Below are positions 53,297 to 62,077 of a stretch of 64,000 nucleotides of DNA, piece by piece (position 1 is the first letter of the stretch; the number at the start of each line of letters is the position of its first letter). The position numbers were made by a program, and so were the translations under genes. The notes under the pieces are model-generated. The model was given only the letters and a program-made list of their open reading frames with translations, had not been told where the DNA came from and searched no databases. The stretch comes from JBDWFY01 sp039976075. GTDB lineage: Bacteria > Pseudomonadota > Alphaproteobacteria > Rhizobiales > Stappiaceae. The stretch lies in the NCBI GenBank assembly GCA_039976075.1, contig JBDWFY010000005.1, forward strand, positions 1 through 64,000. Direction: 5' to 3'.

Positions 53297-53524
53297 CTAG
53301 TCCGTCAGTGTTTTCAACCGCGCCTGAGCCTCATTGATCTCTTCTTTCAGCATGACGATTGGCGGTTTTGCGCCCGCTTCCTTCAGAAGCTTGTTCAGTA
53401 CTGCATCTTGAGGATTATCGAGCCTCTCCAAAGGCTTGCCTGCACCGGGCAGGTTTTCCAGCTCACCATTCTTTTCTGACCGTCGCAGAATGCTTTCGAT
53501 CATGAAACTCAATGGATGCGACAT
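53297..53524 (-). CDS. DUF1992 (DnaJ-homologue-type) small protein
   Basis: This 75-residue protein carries the DUF1992 signature ESILRRSEKNGELENLPGAGKPLERLDNP, followed by AVLNKLLKEAGAKPPIVMLKEEI. The family was named after a DnaJ-homologue subfamily C member and has no known biochemical function in bacteria. ATG 53524 begins the family-like sequence, with GGAGAAAG upstream. It is monocistronic. Confidence 0.88.
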   Translation of the reverse strand: MSHPLSFMIESILRRSEKNGELENLPGAGKPLERLDNPQDAVLNKLLKEAGAKPPIVMLKEEINEAQARLKTLTD

Positions 53525-53721
53525 GCTATTTCTTTCTCCAATCCAGAATTTCACATTGCCGCAGGTTCATAAAATGCTCCACTTTTGCCATCCAGGAGCG
53601 ATCTTCGAGAACTTTGTCGCAGCTTTTGCCATTTTATCCGCCATTTCAAGCAAAGTTATGGGTCCACAACCTAGCATAGGTTGCCGAATAAACGATAACA
53701 CGCGACCTATCAGAATGGCAC

Positions 53722-54270
53722 CTATAGCGCAGCAGCTGACCGGGCGGCCTGATCATATTGGCCAGAAAGTGTGCGCACGACAGCAGATAAACGGGATAGC
53801 TCTTTCTCATCGAGCCCCAACTGGCTCAGAGGTGACACAAGCAGTGCTTCGCGTATGGCGCGGTATCTCAGGCATGCTTTTTCACCAGCCGCCGTAATCT
53901 TCGCTGTTTTTTCCTTGCCGCGCCGACCCGACTTGATTAATCCCGCTTTTTCAAGTTTTCGCAGCGCATAAGTCACGGTGTGCGTATCCTCGATATTGAG
54001 GACCAGACAAAGATCGGCGAGGGACTTTTGTCGCGCGCGGTGATTGACTGAGTGGAGTATCTGAACATCCAGTGGTGACAGGCCATCAATCCCGGCACCG
54101 GCCATTCCGCGCACCGTCCAGCGATGGTAGGCATTGACCATCATCGTCATCGCAAATTCCATTTCCGAAAGAGCCGGCATCGCTCCGCTGGCAAGATGCG
54201 CGGCAGAAACGATGGGTCCGACATCTGGCAATTCGCCGGCTTCACTGGCCATGTCTGTTTCATCACTCAT
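53722..54270 (-). CDS. MarR-type winged-helix regulator
   Basis: This 182-residue winged-helix protein has an N-terminal acidic extension (MSDETDMASEAGELPDVGP). Its core is EMEFAMTMMVNAYHRWTVRGMA, DVQILHSVNHRARQKSLADLCLVLNIEDTHTV and RKLEKAGLIKSGRRGKEKTAKITAAGEK. It matches a group of alphaproteobacterial MarR proteins found beside hydantoinase or 5-oxoprolinase genes (family recollection). ATG 54270 has AAGG upstream. A perfect palindrome lies in the gap to the divergent 5-oxoprolinase gene and is the probable operator. Confidence 0.88.
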   Translation of the reverse strand: MSDETDMASEAGELPDVGPIVSAAHLASGAMPALSEMEFAMTMMVNAYHRWTVRGMAGAGIDGLSPLDVQILHSVNHRARQKSLADLCLVLNIEDTHTVTYALRKLEKAGLIKSGRRGKEKTAKITAAGEKACLRYRAIREALLVSPLSQLGLDEKELSRLSAVVRTLSGQYDQAARSAAAL

Positions 54271-54379
54271 CGTCTTCGCCTTCTTATTCGGCCGGCTTTC
54301 ACCGCCGCTCCGCCAACGGAAAACGGGGCCGGCACAGTAGTGCAATCACACGATACGACAGAATTTCAATTTATAAAAT

Positions 54380-54410
54380 ACTTTTTATCGATAATTTATA
54401 GATAAAAAGT
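54380..54410. promoter_or_regulatory. Perfect palindromic operator, probably MarR-bound
   Basis: ACTTTTTATC (54380-54389) and GATAAAAAGT (54401-54410) are exact complements in inverted orientation with an 11-bp AT-rich spacer. The right arm ends where the candidate -35 of the 5-oxoprolinase gene begins (TTGACG, 54410). This fits repression by a dimeric regulator encoded next door. Confidence 0.75.
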
Positions 54411-54438
54411 TGACGTTTCGATTTCGCTTGGGCAATGT
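54410..54438 (+). promoter_or_regulatory. Candidate promoter of the 5-oxoprolinase gene
   Basis: TTGACG (54410-54415) is followed 17 bp later by CAATGT (54433-54438), a weak -10. The start codon is 37-50 bp downstream. Confidence 0.4.
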
Positions 54439-54474
54439 GGTCCTGTTTTTTAGTGAATGGCGAGAGACAAACCG

Positions 54475-57400
54475 ATGGCAGATGGTAATTGGGATTTCTG
54501 GATTGATCGTGGCGGCACCTTCACCGATATCGTGGCCCGCATGCCCGATGGCTCCCTGAAAGCGCACAAGCTGCTCTCTGAAAACCCCGGTGCCTATAAA
54601 GATGCAGCGATCCAGGGCATCCGAGACCTGATGGGCGTGGACGCAGATGCGCCGATTCCCTCGGCCGAAATTGCCACGGTCAAAATGGGTACGACGGTTG
54701 CAACAAACGCTCTGCTGGAGCGCAAAGGTGACAGGACGGCCCTGCTCATCACCAAAGGGTTCCAGGACGCGCTTAAAATCGGTTATCAGGCGCGACCAGA
54801 CATCTTTGCCAAGGAAATCATCAAGCCGGAACTGCTTTATGAACGTGTCAGCGAGGTAGACGAGCGCGTCAGGGCAGACGGCACAGTGGAAAGCACGCCG
54901 GAAACGAATGTAATCCGCAAAGAACTTCAAGATATTTACGACACCGGCATTCGTTCGCTCGCCATCTGCTTTATGCACGCTTACGCCTTTCCGGCTCATG
55001 AAAGTCAGGTGGCGGAACTCGCAAGAGAAATCGGCTTCCCGCAAATATCCGTCAGTCATGAAATTTCCCCACTCATGAAACTGGTTGGTCGTGGTGACAC
55101 AACGGTGGTTGACGCCTATCTGTCCCCCATCCTGCGCCGCTATGTGGAACAGGTTGCCGGAGAACTTGATCTTGAAAATTCCGCCTGCCGCCTGATGTTC
55201 ATGCAATCTTCCGGCGGCTTGACGGCGGCTGATCTATTCCAGGGAAAAGATGCGATCCTCTCCGGCCCGGCGGGCGGCGTTGTCGGCGCGGTAGAAACCA
55301 GTGCAATGGCAGGATTTGACAGAGTCATCGGCTTTGACATGGGCGGCACTTCCACCGATGTATCTCATTATGACGGGTCCTATGAGCGGGCCTTTGAGAC
55401 AGAGGTCGCAGGCGTTCGCATGCGTGCGCCCATGATGCGTATCCATACAGTTGCTGCCGGAGGCGGGTCGATCCTCCACTTTGAAAGTGGCCGCTTTCAG
55501 GTGGGGCCCGATAGCGCTGGCGCTAATCCCGGTCCCTGCTGCTATCGACGCGGCGGCCCCCTTGCCGTCACCGACGCCAATGTCATGACAGGCAAACTGT
55601 TGCCGGAACAATTCCCAAAAATATTCGGTCCCGATCAAGACGAAGCACTTGATGCGGACGCTGTCAGGTCCGAATTTACGGCTCTCGCCAACCTGATTGG
55701 TAATGGTCGCAAGCCGGAAGAAGTGGCAGACGGTTTTCTGAAAATTGCCGTTGAAAACATGGCCAATGCCATCAAGAAAATTTCGGTCCAGCGCGGCTAC
55801 GATGTAACCGAATATGCCCTGACGTGTTTTGGTGGCGCTGGGGGCCAACATGCGTGCGCCGTTGCCGACAGTCTTGGCATGGAAACCGTGCTCATTCATC
55901 CGTTTTCCGGCATTCTCTCTGCTTATGGAATGGGGCTGGCCGATATTCGGGCAAGCCGACAAATGGCAGTCGGTAAATCATTTACCGATGACGAACTCGC
56001 AGCACTTGATGCATTGCGCAAGCGGTTGCAGGACCAGACCGCACTTGAGTTGCAAAAACAGGGAATTAGCGCTGTAGAAACCATCCATTTTGCCCGCGCT
56101 CACCTGCGGTATGACGGCACAGACACCCCCCTTCCCATTGCGCTCGACAGCCTGGATGTCATGCTTGAGAGTTTTGAGACATCCCACAAAAAGCAATTTG
56201 GGTTTGTTTTCCAGGATAAACCCATTGTCATCGAAGCGCTTGAAGTGGAAAGCGTCGGCGGAGGCGCCAGTATTGCCGAACCCGACGAAAGTCTGTCAAC
56301 ACAGGATGGAGACGCCCAAAAGACCACCCGGATGTATTCCGATGGGGCGTGGCATGAAGCGGGCATATTCGAACGGAAGGACCTCGTGCCGGGACATCGA
56401 GTGTCCGGCCCAGCACTTATCGTGGAACCCCACCAGACAATCGTGCTTGAAAACGGTTGGCAGGGAGAAATCACAGCTAAAAACCATGTTGTTTTGAAAC
56501 GCGCCGTTCCCCTGGCCCGCTCCCAGGCAATTGGCACAACCGCCGACCCGGTCATGCTGGAAGTGTTCAACAACCTGTTCATGTCGATTGCCGAGCAAAT
56601 GGGCGTGACCCTGCAGAACACCGCCTACTCGGTCAATATCAAGGAAAGGCTCGACTTTTCCTGCGCCGTTTTCGAAGCCAGTGGCGCGCTGGTAGCAAAT
56701 GCCCCGCATATGCCGGTGCATCTTGGTTCCATGGACAGATCTGTCGAGACCATCATCAAACTTAATCAGGGCAAAGTGGCTGATGGCGACGTGTTTGCAC
56801 TGAATGCTCCCTACAATGGAGGCACGCATTTACCTGACATTACGGTCGTTACACCGGTGTTTGATGATGACGGCAAAAAGATCCTGTTCTGGGCAGCGTC
56901 CAGAGGCCACCATGCCGATGTGGGCGGCACGGCACCGGGATCAATGACGCCACGCGCCACCGTGGTGGACGAGGAAGGTGTGCTGATCGACAATTTCAAG
57001 ATCGTAGACAAGGGCCGTTTCTGTGAAGCCGAACTGATTGGTGTGCTGACCGATCATCCCTATCCGGTGAGAAACGTGCATCAGAACGTGGCTGACCTGA
57101 AAGCCCAGATCGCCGCCAATGAGAAAGGCGTGCAGGAATTACGAAAAATGGTCGACCATTTCGGGCTTGATGTCGTGCAGGCTTACATGGGCCATGTCCA
57201 GGACAATGCCGCCGAAAGCGTCGCGCGCGTAATAGATGCGCTCAAGGACTCCGAATTCACTTATCACACCGATCAGGACGCAACCATCAAGGTCAAGATT
57301 TCTGTCGACCGTGAAAAACGCGAAGCAACCGTTGATTTTACCGGGACATCACCCGCGAAGGAGAATAATTTCAACGCGCCTGAACCGGTAACCCGGGCAG

Positions 57401-58074
57401 CGGTTCTCTACAGTTTCCGGGTGATGGTGGACGGCGATATTCCGATGAATGCGGGATGCCTGCGACCGATCAACATCATTGTTCCAGAAGGATCGATGCT
57501 GAAACCATCCTATCCGCGTGCGGTTGTGGCGGGCAATGTTGAAACCAGTCAGCATGTCACCAACGCCCTGTTCGGCGCACTTGGTGCCATGGCCAACAGC
57601 CAGGGATCAATGAACAACCTGACATTTGGCAATGATACCTACCAGTATTACGAAACGCTCTGCTCAGGTTCCCCTGCCGGACCTGGTTTCAATGGGACTG
57701 ATGGGGTCCATGTCCATATGACAAACTCCCGCCTGACCGATCCGGAAATACTGGAATCCCGATACCCAGTGCTCCTGGAGGACTTTCACATCAGAAAAGA
57801 CTCCGGTGGCAAAGGGAGGTGGCACGCGGGTGACGGCACGCAGCGCACGATTCGTTTTCTGGAAGAAATGGACTGTGTCATTCTCTCTTCCCACAGAAAG
57901 GTCCACCCTCATGGTCTAGAAGGTGGTGAAGATGGACAACTTGGAAGAACGCTCGTGCGACGTCGTGACGGCTCTATTCAGGAGCTGGAGGGTTGCGATC
58001 AAACCGTCCTGTCAGCTGGAGAATCTGTCACCGTTATCACCCCGACATCGGGAGGATACGGGATACCGGAGTAA
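54475..58074 (+). CDS. 5-oxoprolinase / hydantoinase fusion protein (HyuA-HyuB)
   Basis: This large cytoplasmic ATP-dependent amidohydrolase has about 1199 residues in one chain, like OPLAH/OXP1, whereas many bacteria have separate A and B subunits. The A half (1-690) starts WDFWIDRGGTFTDIVARMPDG, has KMGTTVATNALLERKGDRTALL, FMQSSGGLTAADLF, the nucleotide-binding VIGFDMGGTSTDVSHYDG and FGGAGGQHACAVAD. The B half (about 695-1195) has VMLEVFNNLFMSIAEQMG, DRSVETIIKLNQG and LNAPYNGGTHLPDITVV, and FWAASRGHHADVGG with histidines common at the active site. ATG 54475 starts the family-like N-terminus; 54457 is an alternative. Opening of 5-oxoproline to glutamate is likely, but hydantoin-type substrates cannot be excluded. 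Confidence 0.95.
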   Translation: MADGNWDFWIDRGGTFTDIVARMPDGSLKAHKLLSENPGAYKDAAIQGIRDLMGVDADAPIPSAEIATVKMGTTVATNALLERKGDRTALLITKGFQDALKIGYQARPDIFAKEIIKPELLYERVSEVDERVRADGTVESTPETNVIRKELQDIYDTGIRSLAICFMHAYAFPAHESQVAELAREIGFPQISVSHEISPLMKLVGRGDTTVVDAYLSPILRRYVEQVAGELDLENSACRLMFMQSSGGLTAADLFQGKDAILSGPAGGVVGAVETSAMAGFDRVIGFDMGGTSTDVSHYDGSYERAFETEVAGVRMRAPMMRIHTVAAGGGSILHFESGRFQVGPDSAGANPGPCCYRRGGPLAVTDANVMTGKLLPEQFPKIFGPDQDEALDADAVRSEFTALANLIGNGRKPEEVADGFLKIAVENMANAIKKISVQRGYDVTEYALTCFGGAGGQHACAVADSLGMETVLIHPFSGILSAYGMGLADIRASRQMAVGKSFTDDELAALDALRKRLQDQTALELQKQGISAVETIHFARAHLRYDGTDTPLPIALDSLDVMLESFETSHKKQFGFVFQDKPIVIEALEVESVGGGASIAEPDESLSTQDGDAQKTTRMYSDGAWHEAGIFERKDLVPGHRVSGPALIVEPHQTIVLENGWQGEITAKNHVVLKRAVPLARSQAIGTTADPVMLEVFNNLFMSIAEQMGVTLQNTAYSVNIKERLDFSCAVFEASGALVANAPHMPVHLGSMDRSVETIIKLNQGKVADGDVFALNAPYNGGTHLPDITVVTPVFDDDGKKILFWAASRGHHADVGGTAPGSMTPRATVVDEEGVLIDNFKIVDKGRFCEAELIGVLTDHPYPVRNVHQNVADLKAQIAANEKGVQELRKMVDHFGLDVVQAYMGHVQDNAAESVARVIDALKDSEFTYHTDQDATIKVKISVDREKREATVDFTGTSPAKENNFNAPEPVTRAAVLYSFRVMVDGDIPMNAGCLRPINIIVPEGSMLKPSYPRAVVAGNVETSQHVTNALFGALGAMANSQGSMNNLTFGNDTYQYYETLCSGSPAGPGFNGTDGVHVHMTNSRLTDPEILESRYPVLLEDFHIRKDSGGKGRWHAGDGTQRTIRFLEEMDCVILSSHRKVHPHGLEGGEDGQLGRTLVRRRDGSIQELEGCDQTVLSAGESVTVITPTSGGYGIPE

Positions 58075-58216
58075 TGGCGGCAAAACCGGAGCGCGTTGCC
58101 ATGGCTTTTGCCGGTAAAGGTTGTTGGGATACTGATGGTGTGCACCTATAATGCTCACATCCTGAGCAGCAACTGCTAAACTGAAACGGCTGATTTGGCG
58201 CGGTATGGGAGGTGGC

Positions 58217-58957
58217 ATGACCGATTATGATGAGGATACCAAGACCTATCAGAATTGGAGCATTACCGAGAGCCTCTATTCGCAACTGGAATGGACAACA
58301 TTCCTTGAGCAATTGGGAACTGTTGAAGGCTTGAATATCCTGGAACTTGCCTGCGGAGATGGCCGTCTGTCCCGTAGGCTCATGGAACGGGGTGCCAACA
58401 GCGTCCAGAGCAGCGATGTTTCCGCCGCAATGATCGCAAGTGCTGCGGCACAAAACCGGCTCCCCGACGGGAGCCGACGCTACCCCACCCTCACCTACCG
58501 CGTGTTGGACGCGTGCGATCCGGACTTTGAGATCATTCACCCGGTCGAACTTGTAACTGCCATGTACCTGTTCCACTACGCCTCCAGCGAAGAGAAACTC
58601 AACCAGATGGGCGCTCTGATAGGGCGAAACCTCCGGCCGGGTGGACGTTTCCTATGCTATACGATCAACCCGGATTACGACTTCGAAGAGCAAAATCCGA
58701 ATATGGAAGAGGTGTTCGGTTTTCGCTACAAAATCGTGGAGCCCCCGGAATACCGGTTGGTAATAGGCGATTTCGAAGCTCATATGTGGCAATGGAGCAA
58801 GGAAGCTCACGAACACGCGCTAACGGAAGCCGGACTGAGAGATATCCGGTGGCATCCGTTGAAGCTGCCCGAAGAGAGCGCCGACAAGACTGCCAGCATC
58901 GAGTGGTATCTGGAAAACCCCAGTTGCATCGTCGTGAGCGCACGCATGCCTGAATAA
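58217..58957 (+). CDS. Class I SAM-dependent methyltransferase
   Basis: This 246-residue protein has the Rossmann methyltransferase motifs: LNILELACGDGRLSRRLMERG (motif I), VQSSDVSAAMIASAA (motif II), VLDACDP and AMYLFHYASSEEKLNQMGALIGRNLRPGGRFLCYTIN. The substrate is unknown; the fold resembles small-molecule methyltransferases of the methyltransf_25 type. ATG 58217 follows GGAGG closely. It is co-oriented with the 5-oxoprolinase gene but separated by 142 bp, and convergent with the HugZ-like gene. Confidence 0.92.
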   Translation: MTDYDEDTKTYQNWSITESLYSQLEWTTFLEQLGTVEGLNILELACGDGRLSRRLMERGANSVQSSDVSAAMIASAAAQNRLPDGSRRYPTLTYRVLDACDPDFEIIHPVELVTAMYLFHYASSEEKLNQMGALIGRNLRPGGRFLCYTINPDYDFEEQNPNMEEVFGFRYKIVEPPEYRLVIGDFEAHMWQWSKEAHEHALTEAGLRDIRWHPLKLPEESADKTASIEWYLENPSCIVVSARMPE

Positions 58958-58994
58958 AATCCTGCGCACCAAGCTGCTGATTTGGTTCACAGCC

Positions 58995-59798
58995 TTACGG
59001 GTTTTCGCCACCTGATCGGGATCTGGCATCCTTTGCCAATTGGACCAGCGTCGGTCTAATATCCTGCGGTTGCTCAAGCGGTTTGGGAAAAGAAAGCCTT
59101 GCAACTGCATCGTTCAGCACCAGATCAATCCCTTCTGGATCGATTGATGCCAATTTCCATGCCCCCGATGCAGCAGAACACAACACGGTTGCATAAAGCG
59201 CCACAGCATCGCTGTGATCAGCATTCATGTGCTCGACAACCGCATTTTCCTGACTTGCGAGTTCCCCCAGCCAATCGGCATCCAGAAGCACATCGTTCGC
59301 GTCCAATTCGAAAGCCTTACCAAAACCGCCATTGAGGCTCCCTTGAAGAACCTCAAGTCGATAAAAAGAAAAATCTGCAAAATCGACATAAAGTGCCGCT
59401 TTGGGGTGCCGTCTGAGATATCGGCCGCGGAGTCGCGCTTGCTCTTCAGATCCGGGCTCCACTTTTCGTGCATTGGCGGTCAAACTGATCCTGGGATGGG
59501 CCAAGGGATCGCCTTTTCCCGGTTCGCCCAGCAGCAATGAACAGCGATGATCTGCTTCAAGTGCGCGCGTATGGCCGGAAAGTTGAGATATCAGGATGAT
59601 CGGCGCACCATCTATGTCGGTGGCGACAGCGACGCGGCTGGCAAAAGGATACCCGGTGTCGGGCTCACGCACGGCGATCGCCCCGAAACGCGCCTTCCGC
59701 ATCAGTGATTTCGCCAGCTGACGCGCCCCTTCGTCTGTTTCCCTGATTGGGGTTTCTCTTTTTCGAGTTTCTTTTTTTCGGGTTTCCGGCTTGTCCAT
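58995..59798 (-). CDS. HugZ-like pyridoxamine-oxidase-family protein (DUF2470)
   Basis: This 267-residue protein has a split-barrel flavin/haem domain (about 30-165; LMRKARFGAIAVREPDTGYPFASRVAVATDIDGAPIILIS, PRISLTANARKVE). The DUF2470 domain follows (VVEHMNADHSDAVALYA), the pair found in HugZ-type haem-degrading or haem-binding proteins. The N-terminus has a charged repetitive stretch, ETRKKETRKRETPIRET, not typical of the family. ATG 59798 has CAGGAAG upstream. It is divergent from the multicopper oxidase. Haem oxygenase activity is inferred from family only; several relatives do not degrade haem. Confidence 0.9.
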   Translation of the reverse strand: MDKPETRKKETRKRETPIRETDEGARQLAKSLMRKARFGAIAVREPDTGYPFASRVAVATDIDGAPIILISQLSGHTRALEADHRCSLLLGEPGKGDPLAHPRISLTANARKVEPGSEEQARLRGRYLRRHPKAALYVDFADFSFYRLEVLQGSLNGGFGKAFELDANDVLLDADWLGELASQENAVVEHMNADHSDAVALYATVLCSAASGAWKLASIDPEGIDLVLNDAVARLSFPKPLEQPQDIRPTLVQLAKDARSRSGGENP

Positions 59799-59987
59799 GA
59801 CGGCTTCCTGATCCAACGCTTTCGAACACTCCAACTTCGACATAGTCGGGCACAGCCAGTTGATACGCCAGAGCGCTCTTTCCCGATATCGGGTATTTTC
59901 CGTATTCAGTCCAGAGCAAAAACTTGATAATAGAAGACAAGTTTTATATTTCAGCCGTATCACAACCGGAATTCGGATCGCTAGTTC

Positions 59988-61379
59988 ATGTCCGCTTTAT
60001 CTCGACGTACCCTGCTGAAATCGGCCCTGGGCGCCGGAACATGCCTTGCTGAAAGTGGTTTGGCTTCACTGGTGACCGGTAACAGCGCAAAGGCACAGGT
60101 CCAATTATTAGAGCCGGTAACAACCCAGTTTGAACTGATACCCGGAAAACCGACACAGAACATCTACTCCTATCTGCCCGAGGGACCGGCGCCCGTTCTT
60201 TATGCCCGCCAGGGGGAAATGTTTCATACACGGCTCGTGAACGGTCTTGCAGAACCAACAACCGTGCACTGGCATGGGCTGCGATTGCCTAATGATATGG
60301 ACGGGGTTCCCTTTCTCACCCAACCCTATGTTTATCCCGGCGAAACATTCGATTATCGGTTCACTCCTCCTGATGCGGGCACGTTCTGGTATCACCCGCA
60401 CTGCAACACGCTGGAACAGATGAGTTTTGGCCTGAACGGTGCTTTCGTCGTTCAAGAAGCAGAGGATCCCGGCTTTGATACGGATGTTGTGCTCAATCTG
60501 AGGGACTGGCGACTGGGGTCAGACGGGCAGTTCATATCGCTTTACAAGGCGCGAAAGGCCGCCCGGGCCGGAACCTATGGCACAGTAAAAACAGCCAACT
60601 GGGCAACAAGTCCGGTTTACGAACTTCCTGCGGGCAGCCTGGTACGCCTGCGCATCCTTGTCAGCGATGTCACGCGCATCTACCGGCTGGCCGTCACAGG
60701 GGCTGAGGCAACTGTCATTGCCAAAGATGGATATCCATTGTCCGAGATAGCCCCGCTGAAGGAAGCTTCCATTGGTCCGGGCCAAAGAATGGACCTCGTG
60801 ATCAGGATGCCGGACGAAGAAGGCGCAACCATCGATGTGCGTAATCTATCCACCACCAGACCGTGGACTGTGGCATCCCTGAAATCCAGTGGTCTTTCGC
60901 TCCAGCGCGACGTTCGAGAAATTCGTCCGCTTCCGGCCAACCCGGTAGCACAACCGGATCTGAATTCTGCTGAAACTATTCGATTTGAGTTTACGGCGAC
61001 CGCTGAGCAGGCACCGAAATCCGGTTATTGCGGCACGCTTGGCTTTTCGTTCTGGGCCATCAATCGTCGTCCCTGGAGCGGCGTGTCACCTGACCCAATG
61101 GCACCGTTGGCCGAACTGAAACTTGGCCGGAGCTATATATTCAGTCTTCTGAACAGAACTCCGCATTCCCACCCCGTCCATCTTCACGGTCTCGCTTTCC
61201 GACCCATTCGTTCAAATAAACGCGTTCTGCCCGCGCACGTGACAGACACGGTATTGATACTGCCCGATGAGCAGATCGACGTTGCTCTGGTTGCTGACAA
61301 CCCCGGCGACTGGTTGTTGCATTGTCATGTAATCGAACATCAGAAAACAGGTATGGCCGGGTTCATCCGCGTAATCTGA
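59988..61379 (+). CDS. Tat-exported multicopper oxidase
   Basis: This periplasmic laccase-type oxidase couples substrate oxidation to reduction of oxygen to water. The 463-residue precursor has a twin-arginine signal SRRTLLKSALGAG and three cupredoxin domains. All copper ligands can be read: HWHG (94-97), FWYHPHCNTLEQM, HSHPVHLHG near 400 and HCHVIEHQKTGM at about 445-456, the last carrying the type 1 site with axial Met. No methionine-rich insert like that in CueO is evident, so a role in copper detoxification is not shown. The gene is divergent from the HugZ-like gene. Confidence 0.96.
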   Translation: MSALSRRTLLKSALGAGTCLAESGLASLVTGNSAKAQVQLLEPVTTQFELIPGKPTQNIYSYLPEGPAPVLYARQGEMFHTRLVNGLAEPTTVHWHGLRLPNDMDGVPFLTQPYVYPGETFDYRFTPPDAGTFWYHPHCNTLEQMSFGLNGAFVVQEAEDPGFDTDVVLNLRDWRLGSDGQFISLYKARKAARAGTYGTVKTANWATSPVYELPAGSLVRLRILVSDVTRIYRLAVTGAEATVIAKDGYPLSEIAPLKEASIGPGQRMDLVIRMPDEEGATIDVRNLSTTRPWTVASLKSSGLSLQRDVREIRPLPANPVAQPDLNSAETIRFEFTATAEQAPKSGYCGTLGFSFWAINRRPWSGVSPDPMAPLAELKLGRSYIFSLLNRTPHSHPVHLHGLAFRPIRSNKRVLPAHVTDTVLILPDEQIDVALVADNPGDWLLHCHVIEHQKTGMAGFIRVI

Positions 61380-61515
61380 TCTCATCAGTCATCAAGACTT
61401 CTCTTCCTGCACGGCAAAACATTACCAACATTTCATGGGCTGGACAGGCAGTGGTCATGTCGCGTGCGCATATTATCAAAAGTACCAACTGCTCATTAAT
61501 AAGGGGTGCTTTGAT

Positions 61516-61695
61516 ATGACAAACGATGAAGCCAGCACCACGACGGAAAAATCGTTGATTGTCGTGAGAAATCGCAGCCGGCGCGCAAACCAGAACTGGA
61601 TTGCCAAAAAGGTGATCCGGGCCTCCAGTGCAGTGTCAGAACCGGTATGGCGACGACAAAAGCCGCTGGCACTCAAAGATCAGATCTGTCCGTAA
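61516..61695 (+). CDS. Possible small basic protein
   Basis: This 59-residue frame starts MTNDEASTTTEKSLIVV and continues with a strongly basic stretch (RNRSRRANQNWIAKKVIRA). AAGGGG lies about 10 nt before the ATG. No family is recognised and there is no signal peptide. It may be a remnant or a chance frame. Confidence 0.25.
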   Translation: MTNDEASTTTEKSLIVVRNRSRRANQNWIAKKVIRASSAVSEPVWRRQKPLALKDQICP

Positions 61696-61819
61696 ACTCG
61701 TATGGGTGCTGAAATCTGTTTGTTCAGCACACCACATCGTTTCAACAGACGATAACACTCACAGAGATGCTGCGCGCGAGGTCAGTTGCAACACCTGTAG
61801 ATCGCCGGAAGGAAAAATC

Positions 61820-61984
61820 ATGTCCAGCAAGACTCGAATTAATCCAACGCACGCAAAACCGAACGCCAACGTGCACTGCCGCAATTGGCTCAAACGAAAA
61901 ATGGCAAGTGCTGTCGAGAATCTCAGAAAACCCGATTGGCGCACCCTGGATTCCATGGTCATTCTGGATGATGGGCAAAGATGA
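61820..61984 (+). CDS. Possible small basic protein with good ribosome site
   Basis: This 54-residue frame begins MSSKTRINPTHAKPN, with GGAAGGAAAA (61807-61816) in front. It is basic, with two tryptophans (RNWLKRKMA, KPDWRTLD) and one cysteine. It resembles no family I know. The frame remains open further upstream, but the ribosome site favours this ATG. Confidence 0.3.
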   Translation: MSSKTRINPTHAKPNANVHCRNWLKRKMASAVENLRKPDWRTLDSMVILDDGQR

Positions 61985-62077
61985 ACGGAAAATGAATGAC
62001 CGTCTCAGATCACATTCAGCCTCCCTCTGCAATAAACGGCGCATGCTAACAAACAAGAGCAGATAGGGAGCTCGACA

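Larger units (their letters stand above)
61380..62077. other. Long gap with two possible small ORFs
   Basis: This 698-bp gap lies between the multicopper oxidase and the BA14K gene. It has no recognised gene or RNA. Two plus-strand frames with usable ribosome sites (61516-61695 and 61820-61984) are listed separately. CTCGAC at the end of the gap has no ribosome-site look, but AGGGAGCTCGAC at 62066-62077 supplies the site for the BA14K gene. Confidence 0.45.

Noticed and set aside
54385..55206. Minus-strand open frame opposite the start of the 5-oxoprolinase gene
   Set aside because: The plus strand carries clear family motifs; this frame is a reflection of codon bias and also overlaps the palindromic operator.
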